From NCBI GenBank assembly GCA_902477915.1, contig CABSJA010000023.1, forward strand, positions 1 to 28,143: a DNA stretch of 28,143 nucleotides. The letters are read 5' to 3'. Position 1 is the stretch's first letter. The number at the start of each line of letters is the position of its first letter. The position numbers and the translations under genes are program-made. Below, one piece after another: positions 1 to 7,372 of the stretch. Under the pieces are notes generated by a model that searched no databases, had not been told where the DNA came from, and saw only the letters and a list, made by a program, of their open reading frames with translations. Source of the stretch: an uncultured Veillonella sp. (lineage in GTDB: Bacteria; Bacillota; Negativicutes; Veillonellales; Veillonellaceae).

Positions 1-53
1 AATTTCTTTGCTTTTTTGCATGTTGTGCATTTAGGATATTCAACGAATAACAT
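1..53 (-). CDS. ArsC/Spx-family thioredoxin-fold protein, 5' end only
   Basis: Only the first 17 codons lie in the window; the gene runs off the left edge. The start ATG (53-51) follows AAGGAG with 5 bases between. The visible protein begins MLFVEYPKCTTCKKAKK. The YPKCTTCKKAK segment, with its CxxC pair right after the first beta strand, is typical of the arsenate reductase (ArsC)/Spx/YffB family, which are thioredoxin-fold reductases or RNA polymerase-binding regulators. Which branch it belongs to cannot be told from this fragment. It lies 76 bases downstream of higA on the same strand and has its own ribosome binding site. The family call rests on established knowledge of the motif; the function is inferred. 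Confidence 0.75.
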   Translation of the reverse strand, partial: MLFVEYPKCTTCKKAKK

Positions 54-129
54 AGCGTCTCCTTATAGTAATACATAATGTTATAACGATATATTTATAA
101 ATTAAGTGTACCAAATATATCGAAAATTA

Positions 130-444
130 TCAATCAGCAGTACATTGGTTTGTAATACATCTTATATTCTTCAGATCAGCTTGAAGCCCCTCTGTATCCT
201 CTGCTTCAAGTAAATCTAAATCCATCTGTAGTCTTAAGAAAAAGCCTTTAGACATACCAAAGTACTTACATAATCGTAAGTCCGTATCTGCAGTGATTTT
301 ACGTTTATCTTGTAGGATTTCTTGTATTCGCGATATAGGCACCATAATATCTTTAGCAACGCGATATGCACTTAACCCTAGTGGCTCCATAAATTCCTTG
401 CGTAGAACCTCACTCATTTTTGGCACAGGAATCAATTCCTTCAT
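130..444 (-). CDS. higA: HigA-type antitoxin (XRE helix-turn-helix)
   Basis: A 104-residue protein with the lambda-repressor-type helix-turn-helix of HigA/VapI addiction-module antidotes. The segment around residues 23-60 contains LSAYRVAKDIMVPISRIQEI followed by ADTDLRLCKYFGMSKGFFLRLQ, the classic HigA signature with the late FW/FF-L-Q element. In this family the protein binds and neutralises the HigB ribonuclease and represses its own operon. It starts 12 bases after the higB stop; its ribosome binding site GAGGAGA overlaps the higB stop region, so the two are probably translated from one mRNA. The gene order toxin first, antitoxin second is the usual hig order. A palindrome in front of higB is the likely operator. 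Confidence 0.9.
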   Translation of the reverse strand: MKELIPVPKMSEVLRKEFMEPLGLSAYRVAKDIMVPISRIQEILQDKRKITADTDLRLCKYFGMSKGFFLRLQMDLDLLEAEDTEGLQADLKNIRCITNQCTAD

Positions 445-456
445 AACTCTGTCTCC

Positions 457-741
457 TCAGTGATAATCAATAATTTCTACATCATATAAATTAAAATCTT
501 CGTCTATACAAAAACATATTCTATACTGTTTATTAATACGGATACTACACTGCCCCAATCGATTCCCCTGTAAAAATTCAAAACGATTACCTGGTGGAAT
601 CATTAAATCTTCTAAACAGCGACAAGCATGTAAAATACGTAATTTTAGCAATGCTACTTTTTGAATCTGAAGTGGTAACCGTCGAGAGTACCCACGATAA
701 AAAATACGTTCCGTCTCCTTATCTTTAAATCCGATAATCAT
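457..741 (-). CDS. higB: HigB-type toxin (RelE/ParE superfamily mRNA interferase)
   Basis: A 94-residue basic protein. It starts MIIGFKDKETERIFYRGYSR and contains RLHACRCLEDLMIPPGNRFE-like and QCSIRINKQYRICF segments (here LRILHACRCLEDL at about 54-66), all typical of HigB 'plasmid maintenance killer' toxins of the RelE superfamily. These cut mRNA on the ribosome. The conserved basic and aromatic residues near the end (INKQYRICF) match the catalytic region of the family. The start ATG at 741-739 has GGAGAGG just upstream. It is followed by higA on the same transcript. Length fits the family (about 90-100 residues), so it appears intact. Confidence 0.92.
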   Translation of the reverse strand: MIIGFKDKETERIFYRGYSRRLPLQIQKVALLKLRILHACRCLEDLMIPPGNRFEFLQGNRLGQCSIRINKQYRICFCIDEDFNLYDVEIIDYH

Positions 742-756
742 AGAACCTCTCCTTTG

Positions 757-813
757 ATTATACCTGTTTTACAGGTATAACTCAATAATATATACCTGCA
801 CAACGAGTATATT
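757..813 (-). promoter_or_regulatory. higBA promoter with palindromic operator
   Basis: On the minus strand TTGAGT (785-780) and TATAAT (762-757) are 17 bp apart, a good sigma-A promoter. The spacer holds a perfect inverted repeat: arms of 10 bp (TTATACCTGT, 758-767, and its complement, 771-780) around 3 bp. A second, imperfect copy, TATACCTG...GAGTATA, lies at 791-813. HigA proteins usually repress by binding such palindromes over the promoter. A transcript from this -10 would have a very short leader, so a second promoter further upstream is also possible. Confidence 0.7.
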
Positions 814-1015
814 ATGGAATAACTTTATTCTATCAATCATTTCGGTAAAAGATTTCTCTAAAATATCAGTCAAATCCTACCGTTGGTCTGACTCTATTAG
901 TCACCTATTTCGGAACGTAACTGATTGTAATACAAGCTCATAAGCGAAAATATAAAAAGAGCTTACAGGAACACAAAATAATACTATATAATGCTAACAA
1001 CTATATTTTGCCAAA

Positions 1016-1080
1016 AAGACCTATACTCCCTACTGTTTCACATATAAATCAATGCGAAGCAGTTAGAGAATATAGGTCTT
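1016..1080 (-). terminator. Long imperfect hairpin, probable terminator of the DUF554 gene
   Basis: Arms AAGACCTATA (1016-1025) and TATAGGTCTT (1071-1080) are exact complements. The stem continues inward imperfectly (CTCCCTA-CTG against CAG-TTAGAGA). Read on the minus strand the hairpin is followed by TTTTTGG, fitting termination of the DUF554 transcript 100 bases upstream. The rest of the 440-base gap 742-1182 is AT-rich and shows no convincing gene. Confidence 0.6.
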
Positions 1081-1182
1081 ATAAGATGTAGTAAGTTGTA
1101 GCAAATAAAGGGCTAATTATAGCTTAGCCAATATAATATAACTAATATCCTAGCCGAGACAATTTAGATGATATAAACTTAT

Positions 1183-1899
1183 TTACAGCAAGAATGTAAG
1201 CCCCATAGCCACGAAGATGGCTGGTAATAGGTTCGCAATGCGGATTTTACCAGGCCAGATGAGGTCTATACCAACGCAGAAGATCAGAATAGATCCCACG
1301 TAGGATAGGTTATCGATGGCGCTGGGTGTCATCAACGGTGCAGCGATGTGTGCCATAGCTGTAATGATCCATTGCGTAATCCCTACTGGAATAAAGGAGA
1401 ACAACGCGCCCTTCCCCATAGAGGATACCATCACCATAACGATGATGCCGTCGAGGATACCTTTCAATAATAGCGTTTGATAATTACCAGTTAAGCCGTC
1501 TTGAATAGAACCTAATACGCCCATGGCTCCCACTGTAAATGTAAGGGACGCCGTAATAAAAGCGTGCGTAAACTGCGGATCACCAGTGTTACCAGTTTTT
1601 GCTTTCACCCAGTCACCAAATACAGTAATCCAACGGTTAAGATCGATGAGCTCACCAATGATGGCGCCTGCCACCATGCTAATGATCATCAGCATAGGCC
1701 CCGTCGTTTGCAGCGTGCCGTTCACGATGACTAGCATATACTGCATGGCACCGCTCATCCCGAGGAGGAGAACAATAATGCCGCTCACCATCATGAGCGT
1801 CTGTTTTAAATTTTCTTTCATAAACCGGCCGAATGCGAGGCCGCACAAGCTGCCGGCTATGATGAGGCCAATATTAATGGCCGTGCCCAAACCAATCAT
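1183..1899 (-). CDS. DUF554 (YdfK/YqgA-type) integral membrane protein
   Basis: A 238-residue, strongly hydrophobic protein matching DUF554 (YqgA/YdfK family), whose molecular function is not established. The N-terminus MIGLGTAINIGLIIAGSLCG followed by GRFMKENLKQTLMMVSG is the family hallmark: first glycine-rich helix, short basic loop, second helix with GIIVLLLGMSGA. About seven membrane segments are visible, including the later LTFTVGAMGVLGSIQDG, another conserved family element. Length is as usual for the family, so it is intact. The ATG at 1899 has AAAGGGA 8 bases upstream. It stands alone between two hairpins (2036-2065 upstream, 1016-1080 downstream). The coding sequence carries one GTGAAAGC octamer in frame VKA. 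Confidence 0.88.
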   Translation of the reverse strand: MIGLGTAINIGLIIAGSLCGLAFGRFMKENLKQTLMMVSGIIVLLLGMSGAMQYMLVIVNGTLQTTGPMLMIISMVAGAIIGELIDLNRWITVFGDWVKAKTGNTGDPQFTHAFITASLTFTVGAMGVLGSIQDGLTGNYQTLLLKGILDGIIVMVMVSSMGKGALFSFIPVGITQWIITAMAHIAAPLMTPSAIDNLSYVGSILIFCVGIDLIWPGKIRIANLLPAIFVAMGLTFLL

Positions 1900-2035
1900 A
1901 TATTTCCCTTTCTGAATTGTGAAAGTACTAGCTTATTTCATCATCAGTATACCAACTATATCGAAATAAATCAATTTATCATGGTATACAACCAATCTAT
2001 TCCGTTATATGGCCCTAGATAAAACATATAGCAAA

Positions 2036-2065
2036 AAGCCCCTATCCCGTGAAGGATAGGGGCTT
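2036..2065 (-). terminator. Intrinsic terminator
   Basis: Perfect 12-bp stem AAGCCCCTATCC (2036-2047) with its complement at 2054-2065 and a 6-base loop. On the minus strand it is followed by TTTTTGC. It would end transcripts from the tag operon or from the structured region just upstream (2066-2294), before the DUF554 gene. Confidence 0.9.
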
Positions 2066-2294
2066 CATGTTGTGTTTATAGCTTTGAGAGAGAAGTATAT
2101 GAGAGACCCGCTTTGGAGAGAGAGAATATATGTGTTTGTATATAAAGCGGGCCGACATATGATGGAACGCTATCTTTCCATCGACTATAGTGTACACCTT
2201 AAAGTGCGGTTTAACACAAGTTCAATTTTGTAAAACCAATCATGTATAAAAACTATTGTTAACTAACGATTATACAAATACGTTACAACCTGTA
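2066..2294 (-). ncRNA. Structured 230-base intergenic region, candidate small RNA or 3' leader
   Basis: Two inverted repeats precede the terminator on the minus strand: GATGGAA/TTCCATC (2161-2167 with 2176-2182) and CCCGCTTT/AAAGCGGG (2107-2114 with 2144-2151). With the terminator at 2036-2065 this gives three successive hairpins over about 150 bases. A TATAGT element sits just before the first hairpin (near 2186-2191), but no convincing -35 was found. It could be a small RNA, the 3' UTR of the tag operon, or a leader for DUF554. A plus-strand ORF of 44 codons (2099-2233) with a purine-rich ribosome-binding-like sequence also fits here; I do not favour it. The call rests on visible structure only. 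Confidence 0.35.
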
Positions 2295-2894
2295 TTAATC
2301 CTCAGCGTCTGCAGGCAATCGAGCAATATCTGCGGTCTTATTAATCTCGTCAAAACAAGGACAGTCCTTACCGTGATCGTTGATAAGGCCACTAGCTTGC
2401 AGATGGGAATAAACAGTAACAGGGCCTACAAACTTAAACCCGCGCTTCTTCAGGTCCTTACTAATCCGCGTAGACAGACCATTCTTTGCTGGCACATGCC
2501 CATCGGGGTGGCTTTCATAAATAATAGTTTTATTATCTGTGAAAGCCCAGATATAGTTGCAAAACGAACCAAATTCATCTTGAATACGTTTAAAAGCAGA
2601 AGCATTATTGATGATAGCTTCAATTTTAGGGCGAGACTTGAGCATGCCCTCAGTCTCCATAATCCGATTGACGTCGCTTTCACCATAAGCAGCAACCGCA
2701 TCAATATCAAAGTGATCAAAGCATCCTCGAATGATGTCTCGTTTATTCAAAATCGTGAGCCAACTGAGACCACATTGAAGGCTTTCAAGACAGAGATGTT
2801 CAAACTGCAATCGATCATCATGAATAGGACGGCCCCACTCATGATCGTGATACGCCTGATACAAGGGCGTCGTCGGCCATTCACAGGTAGCCAT
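2295..2894 (-). CDS. tag: DNA-3-methyladenine glycosylase I
   Basis: A 199-residue base-excision-repair enzyme that removes 3-methyladenine from DNA. The start MATCEWPTTPLYQAYHDHEW matches the Tag N-terminus, with the zinc-ligand Cys4 and the His of YHDHEW. The other ligands are in NDHGKDCPC near residues 172-180, matching His175/Cys179 of E. coli Tag. The helix-hairpin region (SLQCGLSWLTILNKRDIIRG) and the conserved YIWAFTDNK are present. An upstream in-frame start would add seven residues, but GGAGGTG stands exactly before the ATG at 2894, so that is chosen. This ATG overlaps the TAA of the upstream gene by one base (TAATG), so translation is probably coupled. The conservation of all zinc ligands makes the call secure. 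Confidence 0.95.
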   Translation of the reverse strand: MATCEWPTTPLYQAYHDHEWGRPIHDDRLQFEHLCLESLQCGLSWLTILNKRDIIRGCFDHFDIDAVAAYGESDVNRIMETEGMLKSRPKIEAIINNASAFKRIQDEFGSFCNYIWAFTDNKTIIYESHPDGHVPAKNGLSTRISKDLKKRGFKFVGPVTVYSHLQASGLINDHGKDCPCFDEINKTADIARLPADAED

Positions 2895-3337
2895 TACACA
2901 CCTCCATGGGCCCAAACAAGGACATCATACATGAGCGCTACCACGAGGCCCATCACGAGATGACCGCCTACGTAGAGCGGGATGAGAAGATAGATGAACA
3001 ATAATAGAGAATGTAAGGTTTTGCGGAGCCATACAATCGGTGTAGACGTACCGCCACCAACCTTGCCATCAAGCCAATTATGAACGATGTAGATAGGCGT
3101 ACCTAAGCGCCGAATCCAATCAGGAACGCGCTTACCAGGGTTCAAGCCAGGGCAATACAAAATCACCAATGGCAATGCCACCGCATCAAGGATGAGCAGC
3201 ACCGTTAAGGTTAAGGAGAATAAGTCTATCTCGCCTTCCCACGTCAACGGATGAGCTATAAAGCGGAGCGCCCACAAATAGGCTTTATATACGATATACG
3301 GTTCTAATAGCCATAATAAGGGCTTCACTACACTCAT
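2894..3337 (-). CDS. Small integral membrane protein, coupled to tag
   Basis: About 147 residues with three to four hydrophobic segments: WLLEPYIVYKAYLWALRFI, SLTLTVLLILDAVALPLVIL, and a C-terminal pair around HSLLLFIYLLIPLYVGG and MGLVVALMYDVLVW. Between them lies a polar stretch with KRVPDWIRRLG. I do not recognise the family. It has a loose resemblance to the membrane protein at 9048-9449 (both have a DWIR element before the last hydrophobic half), which may be coincidence. A GTG start at 3358 has no ribosome binding site; the ATG at 3337 has a weak TAGGT and is preferred. The stop overlaps the tag start codon, so the two are one transcription unit. Confidence 0.75.
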   Translation of the reverse strand: MSVVKPLLWLLEPYIVYKAYLWALRFIAHPLTWEGEIDLFSLTLTVLLILDAVALPLVILYCPGLNPGKRVPDWIRRLGTPIYIVHNWLDGKVGGGTSTPIVWLRKTLHSLLLFIYLLIPLYVGGHLVMGLVVALMYDVLVWAHGGV

Positions 3338-3368
3338 GGGAATACCTACGCCAAACACAAAATAAGAA

Positions 3369-3388
3369 AACTACGCATTCGCGTAGTT
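3369..3388. terminator. Bidirectional hairpin with U-tracts
   Basis: Stem AACTACGC/GCGTAGTT (8 bp) with an ATTC loop. It is followed by ATTTTTG on the plus strand and TTTTCTTATTTTG on the minus strand. No plus-strand gene precedes it. On the minus strand it lies only about 30 bases before the membrane-protein start, so it could be a leader hairpin for that gene rather than a terminator. Confidence 0.5.
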
Positions 3389-3580
3389 ATTTTTGATACT
3401 ATTATTATATCAGATTTTGCACTTTTTGTGGGGTTAAAATTCATAAAATTTTATCAAAATATACAATTTATAGTAGTTCTTAACAAAAGAACCCACTATA
3501 TAAGCTATTCCTCACTGTCGGCTCATATATACTGATTTTTCATCAATTTTATGACTTATTTTGCTAAATCACACACAAAA

Positions 3581-3625
3581 TATAGTGTAAATTTCACTAT
3601 AAAACCTAGTGTAAATTTCACCATA
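3581..3625. promoter_or_regulatory. Two tandem palindromic sites, possible operator pair
   Basis: A 21-bp near-perfect palindrome (TATAGTG ... CACTATA, 3581-3601, one mismatched pair inside) is followed 24 bp later by a second copy (3605-3625). The two share the 15-mer TAGTGTAAATTTCAC. Paired dyad sites of this kind usually bind a dimeric repressor. They lie between the flavin-reductase terminator and the membrane-protein/tag operon. The rest of the 3389-3751 gap shows no gene. Confidence 0.45.
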
Positions 3626-3751
3626 AATTCTCACGCAAACGACTAAATATTTGCATCATTATCATGTGGCATTTTATACTCATCCCCTATGTTATTATTA
3701 ATACAGGTAGTAAATACCGTCTCACTTTCTCCTTTTGATAAAATAATAATG

Positions 3752-3785
3752 CAAATAAGGCAGTCCCTAGGGACTGCCTTATTTG
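3752..3785 (-). terminator. Terminator as a perfect 34-bp palindrome
   Basis: CAAATAAGGCAGTCCCT (3752-3768) is followed directly by its exact complement (3769-3785). It lies 18 bases after the stop of the flavin-reductase-like gene. On the minus strand the stem ends in TTATTTG and leads into an AT-rich tail. Confidence 0.8.
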
Positions 3786-3802
3786 TGTATTACATAGATT
3801 GT

Positions 3803-4339
3803 CTATTTCTCTATAGCCTCAACTATTTCGCCGATGTACATATAGTGTGGTTCCCAGCGATCACTGCCAGCTTTTGTATATTCAGGAGGATTGGATGCAT
3901 AATACTCTTTTATTTTATCCGCTAAATGTGCTTCATCGAATTGATGTTCGTAAAGCTTTTTGCATACAAAAGTTAACTCTGCTTCTTCAAACATGACACC
4001 ATTATCTACTGCAACTGGTGTTAAACCTGAATTAGCCACCTTATCTTCGTCACGACCAGAATGAGATCCTAAATAACCAAGAGCCTTACGTTGGCTTTCA
4101 GGCAAGAAACTAACGGTAAACGTATCATATTTCGCCATGAATTCTTGGGTATAACGAGCTGGATGAATATACACAGTTACTGTGGAAATATCATTACCAA
4201 CTAGGCCCCACATGTTGCCCATGCTGCCCCAGCTAACAGTACAAGTATTAAAATCCTCAGGTGTACCAGCTGTAACAAGAGCCCACCGCTTTTCAAACAT
4301 AGTAAATGCTTTATAGTCTTTTGATTCAAATGGTTTCAT
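3803..4339 (-). CDS. Flavin reductase-like FMN-binding split-barrel protein, copy 1
   Basis: A 178-residue cytoplasmic protein of the flavin reductase-like (FMN-binding split barrel) family. The segment WALVTAGTPEDFNTCTVSWG is the usual start of the fold (first strands, 'T.s...N.mt.sWg'), followed by TVYIHPARYTQEFM and TFTVSFLPE, the typical 'R.T.e.l....~F.vs~' FMN-binding elements. Related proteins bind FMN and act as flavin reductases or diflavin partners; the substrate here is unknown. It is about 85 percent identical by eye to the gene at 6021-6557, including the upstream region, so one is a duplicate of the other, with the family A gene 4513-5862 between them. ATG 4339 with GGAGGT upstream. 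Shares its promoter with two other genes (see 4392-4420). Confidence 0.88.
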   Translation of the reverse strand: MKPFESKDYKAFTMFEKRWALVTAGTPEDFNTCTVSWGSMGNMWGLVGNDISTVTVYIHPARYTQEFMAKYDTFTVSFLPESQRKALGYLGSHSGRDEDKVANSGLTPVAVDNGVMFEEAELTFVCKKLYEHQFDEAHLADKIKEYYASNPPEYTKAGSDRWEPHYMYIGEIVEAIEK

Positions 4340-4391
4340 AATGACCTCCGGTTTATCTTATTTCCCAACCTCGTATAACTATCCTAACCCA

Positions 4392-4420
4392 ATTATATAA
4401 TGCACTAATATACAATACAA
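4392..4420 (-). promoter_or_regulatory. Promoter, shared type, copy 1
   Basis: TTGTAT (4420-4415) and TATAAT (4397-4392) are exactly 17 bp apart on the minus strand, 53 bases before the ATG. The spacer and the start of the transcript (TTAGGATAGTT...ACGAGGTTGGG) are nearly the same as at 6610-6638 and 16237-16265. Confidence 0.8.
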
Positions 4421-4512
4421 TAAGTATTATGTTATATAATTATACTTAGTAACATAACCAATGGATTATGACAGTATCAATAGATATGAGAGTATAAACG
4501 GGAGATACTACC

Positions 4513-5862
4513 ATGACAAAACTACCACTATTAGCGGGTGCTTTCATAATGAGCACTATATTATCACCAATAGGAGCCATTGATGTTAATATTCCTGGTG
4601 CAGACTCAAAGATTTCAAAGGATGCTTACATAAATTATCAAGCCACGACCCCTGATATTGAAAAGGATGTGGTAAACTATGTGGAAACACTAAAGTTAAC
4701 AGACAAGGCTAATGGTATTAGTAAAAACGAAATTGAGTATGCTAAAGCTGCCTCTATATATCGCGGTCAACATTACCATAATACAGTCATCTCCATTCAT
4801 GACCAATACAACCAAATTCGGCTTTCATTCCCAGTAGCGGGCCAAAAAAGTGATTATGATATAGGACGTTACAAAAACCCAAGTCGAACCATTGAAGACT
4901 ATCGGGTTTTAACCGATAATGGAAGTCTCAATTTAGAAATTGACTACGCAGATTCCAAAGACTACGACTGGCGCAACACCAAAATAGCTTATGAAAAGTT
5001 GACAGATAAAAACGTTCGTGACTTCTTTCTAGACAAGGCCAAACAAAATCCGGCAAAACAGATTTCTGATATAAAGGGCACTGTATTTTCATATCCTACT
5101 GTTACCTACAGCACTTGGGATAGCATGAAGATACCACACTTTGAAAACGGTAAAAAAACAACTCTTACCATCGACACGATCAATTTTAAATTTAAGGGCT
5201 ATAACATGCGTCATCCCTTATATCACGCAGGGTTTGTCTATTATGATAACAACCCCGTTCTGAACAAAGTTCCTACAGATAAATTATTGGCTAATTATGT
5301 GCTTCCCTCTGTGCAAAACCTAAATGAATTAAATCAATATTCACGCATAGAAAACTTAAACGGTGTACAATACCGCGTACCAAAAGACGCCATATACAAA
5401 GGTGAAGAAAAGGGCACCGAGTACCAAGATATTAGATACTACAAAAAAGGGAACATAACATTCTTTGTTTCTACTAATAATATTCCTAAAAACCCATATG
5501 CGCGCGATCTTGTTGTAAACGGTCATTACAATTTTAAAATTAATTTAAATACGTTCTGGGATATTTACTATTACCAACCAACATCAGATTATATTAATTA
5601 TACCGTTATATGGAATAATAATATTCCTGGACTATCCACACACATCTATACACCTCATAAGGATGATCACATCCTAACCTTTCAATCCTATGATGGGACC
5701 TATAGCTTTACCTATATCATCTTTTACCCAAGTTTTTTACATACTGAGGAAGTTCAAAAATTACGGAATATGATCGAGTTTTTTGAGTCTACCAATAATC
5801 CTAACTTTAAACTGAAAGAGCATGTTCTATTCCCAGATACAGAGGGGATCCATGCCCATTAA
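4513..5862 (+). CDS. Exported family A protein (PGADASI family), divergent copy
   Basis: A 449-residue protein with a signal peptide (MTKLPLLAGAFIMSTILSPI, cleavage likely near GAIDV), so exported across the inner membrane. I do not recognise a named family. It is a distant paralogue of the proteins at 7373-8629, 9495-10751 and 16335-17555. All share a mature N-terminus of the form (V/I)xxPGADxxIxxxAYxNY; later NYVLPSVQNLNELNQYSRIE, an RVPKDA element, and the C-terminal YTVIWNNNIPG and LRNMIEF. No transmembrane segment follows the signal peptide. It differs from the other three in lacking the QPP(M/V)P repeat before PGAD, in strand, and in lacking the conserved leader hairpin. ATG 4513 is preceded by GGGAGA. 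A terminator follows at 5896-5935. Surface or periplasmic location is inferred. Confidence 0.8.
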   Translation: MTKLPLLAGAFIMSTILSPIGAIDVNIPGADSKISKDAYINYQATTPDIEKDVVNYVETLKLTDKANGISKNEIEYAKAASIYRGQHYHNTVISIHDQYNQIRLSFPVAGQKSDYDIGRYKNPSRTIEDYRVLTDNGSLNLEIDYADSKDYDWRNTKIAYEKLTDKNVRDFFLDKAKQNPAKQISDIKGTVFSYPTVTYSTWDSMKIPHFENGKKTTLTIDTINFKFKGYNMRHPLYHAGFVYYDNNPVLNKVPTDKLLANYVLPSVQNLNELNQYSRIENLNGVQYRVPKDAIYKGEEKGTEYQDIRYYKKGNITFFVSTNNIPKNPYARDLVVNGHYNFKINLNTFWDIYYYQPTSDYINYTVIWNNNIPGLSTHIYTPHKDDHILTFQSYDGTYSFTYIIFYPSFLHTEEVQKLRNMIEFFESTNNPNFKLKEHVLFPDTEGIHAH

Positions 5863-5895
5863 AACATCGTTCAAAATCTAATAAGATGTGTAACC

Positions 5896-5935
5896 AAAAC
5901 AGCCAGTACTGCAAATCGCAATACTAGCTGTTTTT
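5896..5935 (+). terminator. Intrinsic terminator
   Basis: Stem AAAACAGC (5896-5903) with GCTGTTTT (5927-5934), extended inward by AGTA/TACT, then TTTTTAT on the plus strand. It ends the family A transcript 4513-5862. Confidence 0.88.
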
Positions 5936-6020
5936 ATATCTCTTTATCTCTTTATCTATATAGGTGTCTCTGCTCATATAGATAAAATATAAATCGGCCT
6001 TATATAAGACTTATTTAAGG

Positions 6021-6557
6021 CTAATCCTCTATAGCCTCAACTACTTCGCCGATGTACATATAGTGTGGTTCCCAGCGATCTTTGCCAACTTGGGTATACA
6101 TAGACGGATTTGCTGCATAATATTCCTTTACGCTATCCGCTAAGTGAGCTTCATCAAATTGATGTTCATACAGTTTTTTACATACAAATGTTAAATCTGC
6201 TTCTTTGAAAGTTACCCCATCGCCTGCTGCAACCGGTGTTAAACCAGAGTTAGCCACCTTATCTTCATCGCGGCCCGAATGAGAACCCAAATAACCAAGC
6301 GCCTTGCGATAGCTTTCAGGAAAGAAACTAACGGTAAAAGTATCGTATTTAGCCATAAACTCTTGAGTGTAACGAGCCGGATGGATATACACCGTCACCG
6401 TGGACATGTCACCACCATTAGGTCCCCATACATTGCCCATACTGCCCCAACTAACCGTACAAGTATTAAAAGCCTCAGGCGTACCAGCTGTAACAAGAGC
6501 CCAACGATCCTCAAACATAGAAAACGCTTTATAATCTTTTGATTCAAATGCTTTCAT
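6021..6557 (-). CDS. Flavin reductase-like FMN-binding split-barrel protein, copy 2
   Basis: 178 residues, near-identical in layout to the protein at 3803-4339. It has the same WALVTAGTPEAFNTCTVSWG start, TVYIHPARYTQEFMAKYDTF and the shared C-terminal DRWEPHYMYIGE. Differences cluster in a loop (WGPNGGDMSTV here, WGLVGNDISTV in copy 1) and after residue 140, so the two may differ in substrate or partner. The duplicated block includes the promoter and the 5' leader, so both should respond to the same signal. ATG 6557 with GGAGGTC 8 bases upstream. A weak hairpin (GCCTTA/TAAGGC, 5997-6021) with a T-rich tail overlaps the stop codon and may end the transcript. The enzymatic role is inferred from the fold only. 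Confidence 0.88.
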   Translation of the reverse strand: MKAFESKDYKAFSMFEDRWALVTAGTPEAFNTCTVSWGSMGNVWGPNGGDMSTVTVYIHPARYTQEFMAKYDTFTVSFFPESYRKALGYLGSHSGRDEDKVANSGLTPVAAGDGVTFKEADLTFVCKKLYEHQFDEAHLADSVKEYYAANPSMYTQVGKDRWEPHYMYIGEVVEAIED

Positions 6558-6609
6558 AATGACCTCCGGTTTATCTTATTTCCCAACATCGTCTAATTCT
6601 CCTAATCAC

Positions 6610-6638
6610 ATTATATGATGCATTAATATACGATACAA
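6610..6638 (-). promoter_or_regulatory. Promoter, shared type, copy 2
   Basis: TTGTAT (6638-6633), 17 bp, TATAAT (6615-6610) on the minus strand. The spacer CGTATATTAATGCATCA differs from copy 1 at only a few positions, and the transcript start region is also conserved. Confidence 0.8.
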
Positions 6639-6680
6639 TAAGAATTATATTATACAAATATACGAATAAACTAATAAAAT

Positions 6681-6717
6681 CCGGGCTAATTCTATGAATT
6701 AAAAGCTCGGCTTTTTT
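6681..6717. terminator. Bidirectional terminator
   Basis: CCGGGCT (6681-6687) pairs with AGCTCGG (6704-6710), and AATTC/GAATT extends the stem. TTTTTT follows on the plus strand and ATTTTATTAG on the minus strand. On the minus strand it ends the unit whose last gene is 6740-7315. No plus-strand gene needing a terminator is seen here. Confidence 0.75.
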
Positions 6718-6739
6718 CATAGATATGGTAAGAATATAA

Positions 6740-7315
6740 TCATTTATAAATCAAAATCTTACTGACTTTATCGCCTTTTTGTTCAAATTGTATGCCATGC
6801 ATCATATCAGTTCGATAGCGGTATTTCCCATAAAACCATCGATTGTTAGAATCCACTAAATCGGGTCTGCCATATACATTAAGGACCTTTCGCATGGAAT
6901 CGCCTACGGCAATGCCTCTATGTGTTGTGGCATCACGATTCTCGAGCATCATATAGGTAACAATAGGGCCCACACCATCCATTTTAAAGTTCCCAAATGT
7001 AACACCACCATAGGTAAGTCCTCTACTTGTCTCTTTAGTTGGTTGCCCTAAACTAGCTTTCACACTATCAAAGGTATTACCTAATGAAACACCAAGGACC
7101 ATCATGTCCTCTTCTGGCAAGGTAGTACCTACAATTTGCCCACCCGCATAATGAGTATACTGCTCAGCTTTGGGCCAATCATAAGACTGCTTTGCTGCAT
7201 TTGTTTCTAGACGGTCCCAAGTTTTACTAAGCCAACTTGCCTCTGTCACATAACTATAACCACTTACCAATTGTAGGCCTACAACAAGCCCCATAACCAT
7301 ATATTTTGTTTTCAT
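6740..7315 (-). CDS. Exported protein with two BamE/SmpA-like motifs
   Basis: A 191-residue protein with an N-terminal signal sequence (MKTKYMVMGLVVGLQLVSG, cleavage probably near TEA-SW). Two copies of a motif G-(V/I)-x-(L/V)-G-x5-V-x4-G-x-P are visible: GVSLGNTFDSVKASLGQP (75-92) and GIAVGDSMRKVLNVYGRP (134-151). This pattern is that of the SmpA/BamE fold and its relatives, small periplasmic or outer-membrane proteins; single copies also occur in the proteins at 18911-19639 and 19712-20293. The precise function is unknown. It starts 57 bases after the family A gene 7373-8629, has a strong AGGAGAG site, and no terminator lies between, so the two are probably co-transcribed. Confidence 0.78.
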   Translation of the reverse strand: MKTKYMVMGLVVGLQLVSGYSYVTEASWLSKTWDRLETNAAKQSYDWPKAEQYTHYAGGQIVGTTLPEEDMMVLGVSLGNTFDSVKASLGQPTKETSRGLTYGGVTFGNFKMDGVGPIVTYMMLENRDATTHRGIAVGDSMRKVLNVYGRPDLVDSNNRWFYGKYRYRTDMMHGIQFEQKGDKVSKILIYK

Positions 7316-7372
7316 AGTCTCTCTCCTGAAATTTCTTATAATTAGCTCAAACTACATTCACTATATTACACA

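Noticed and set aside
2202..2210. AAGTGCGGT, the Haemophilus uptake-sequence core
   Set aside because: It occurs once only; a single 9-mer is compatible with chance and other genes show no Pasteurellaceae origin.
2099..2233. 44-codon plus-strand ORF with a purine-rich sequence before its ATG
   Set aside because: It overlaps the inverted repeats of the structured region, has no recognisable protein features, and the purine run is part of a repeated GAGAGA tract.
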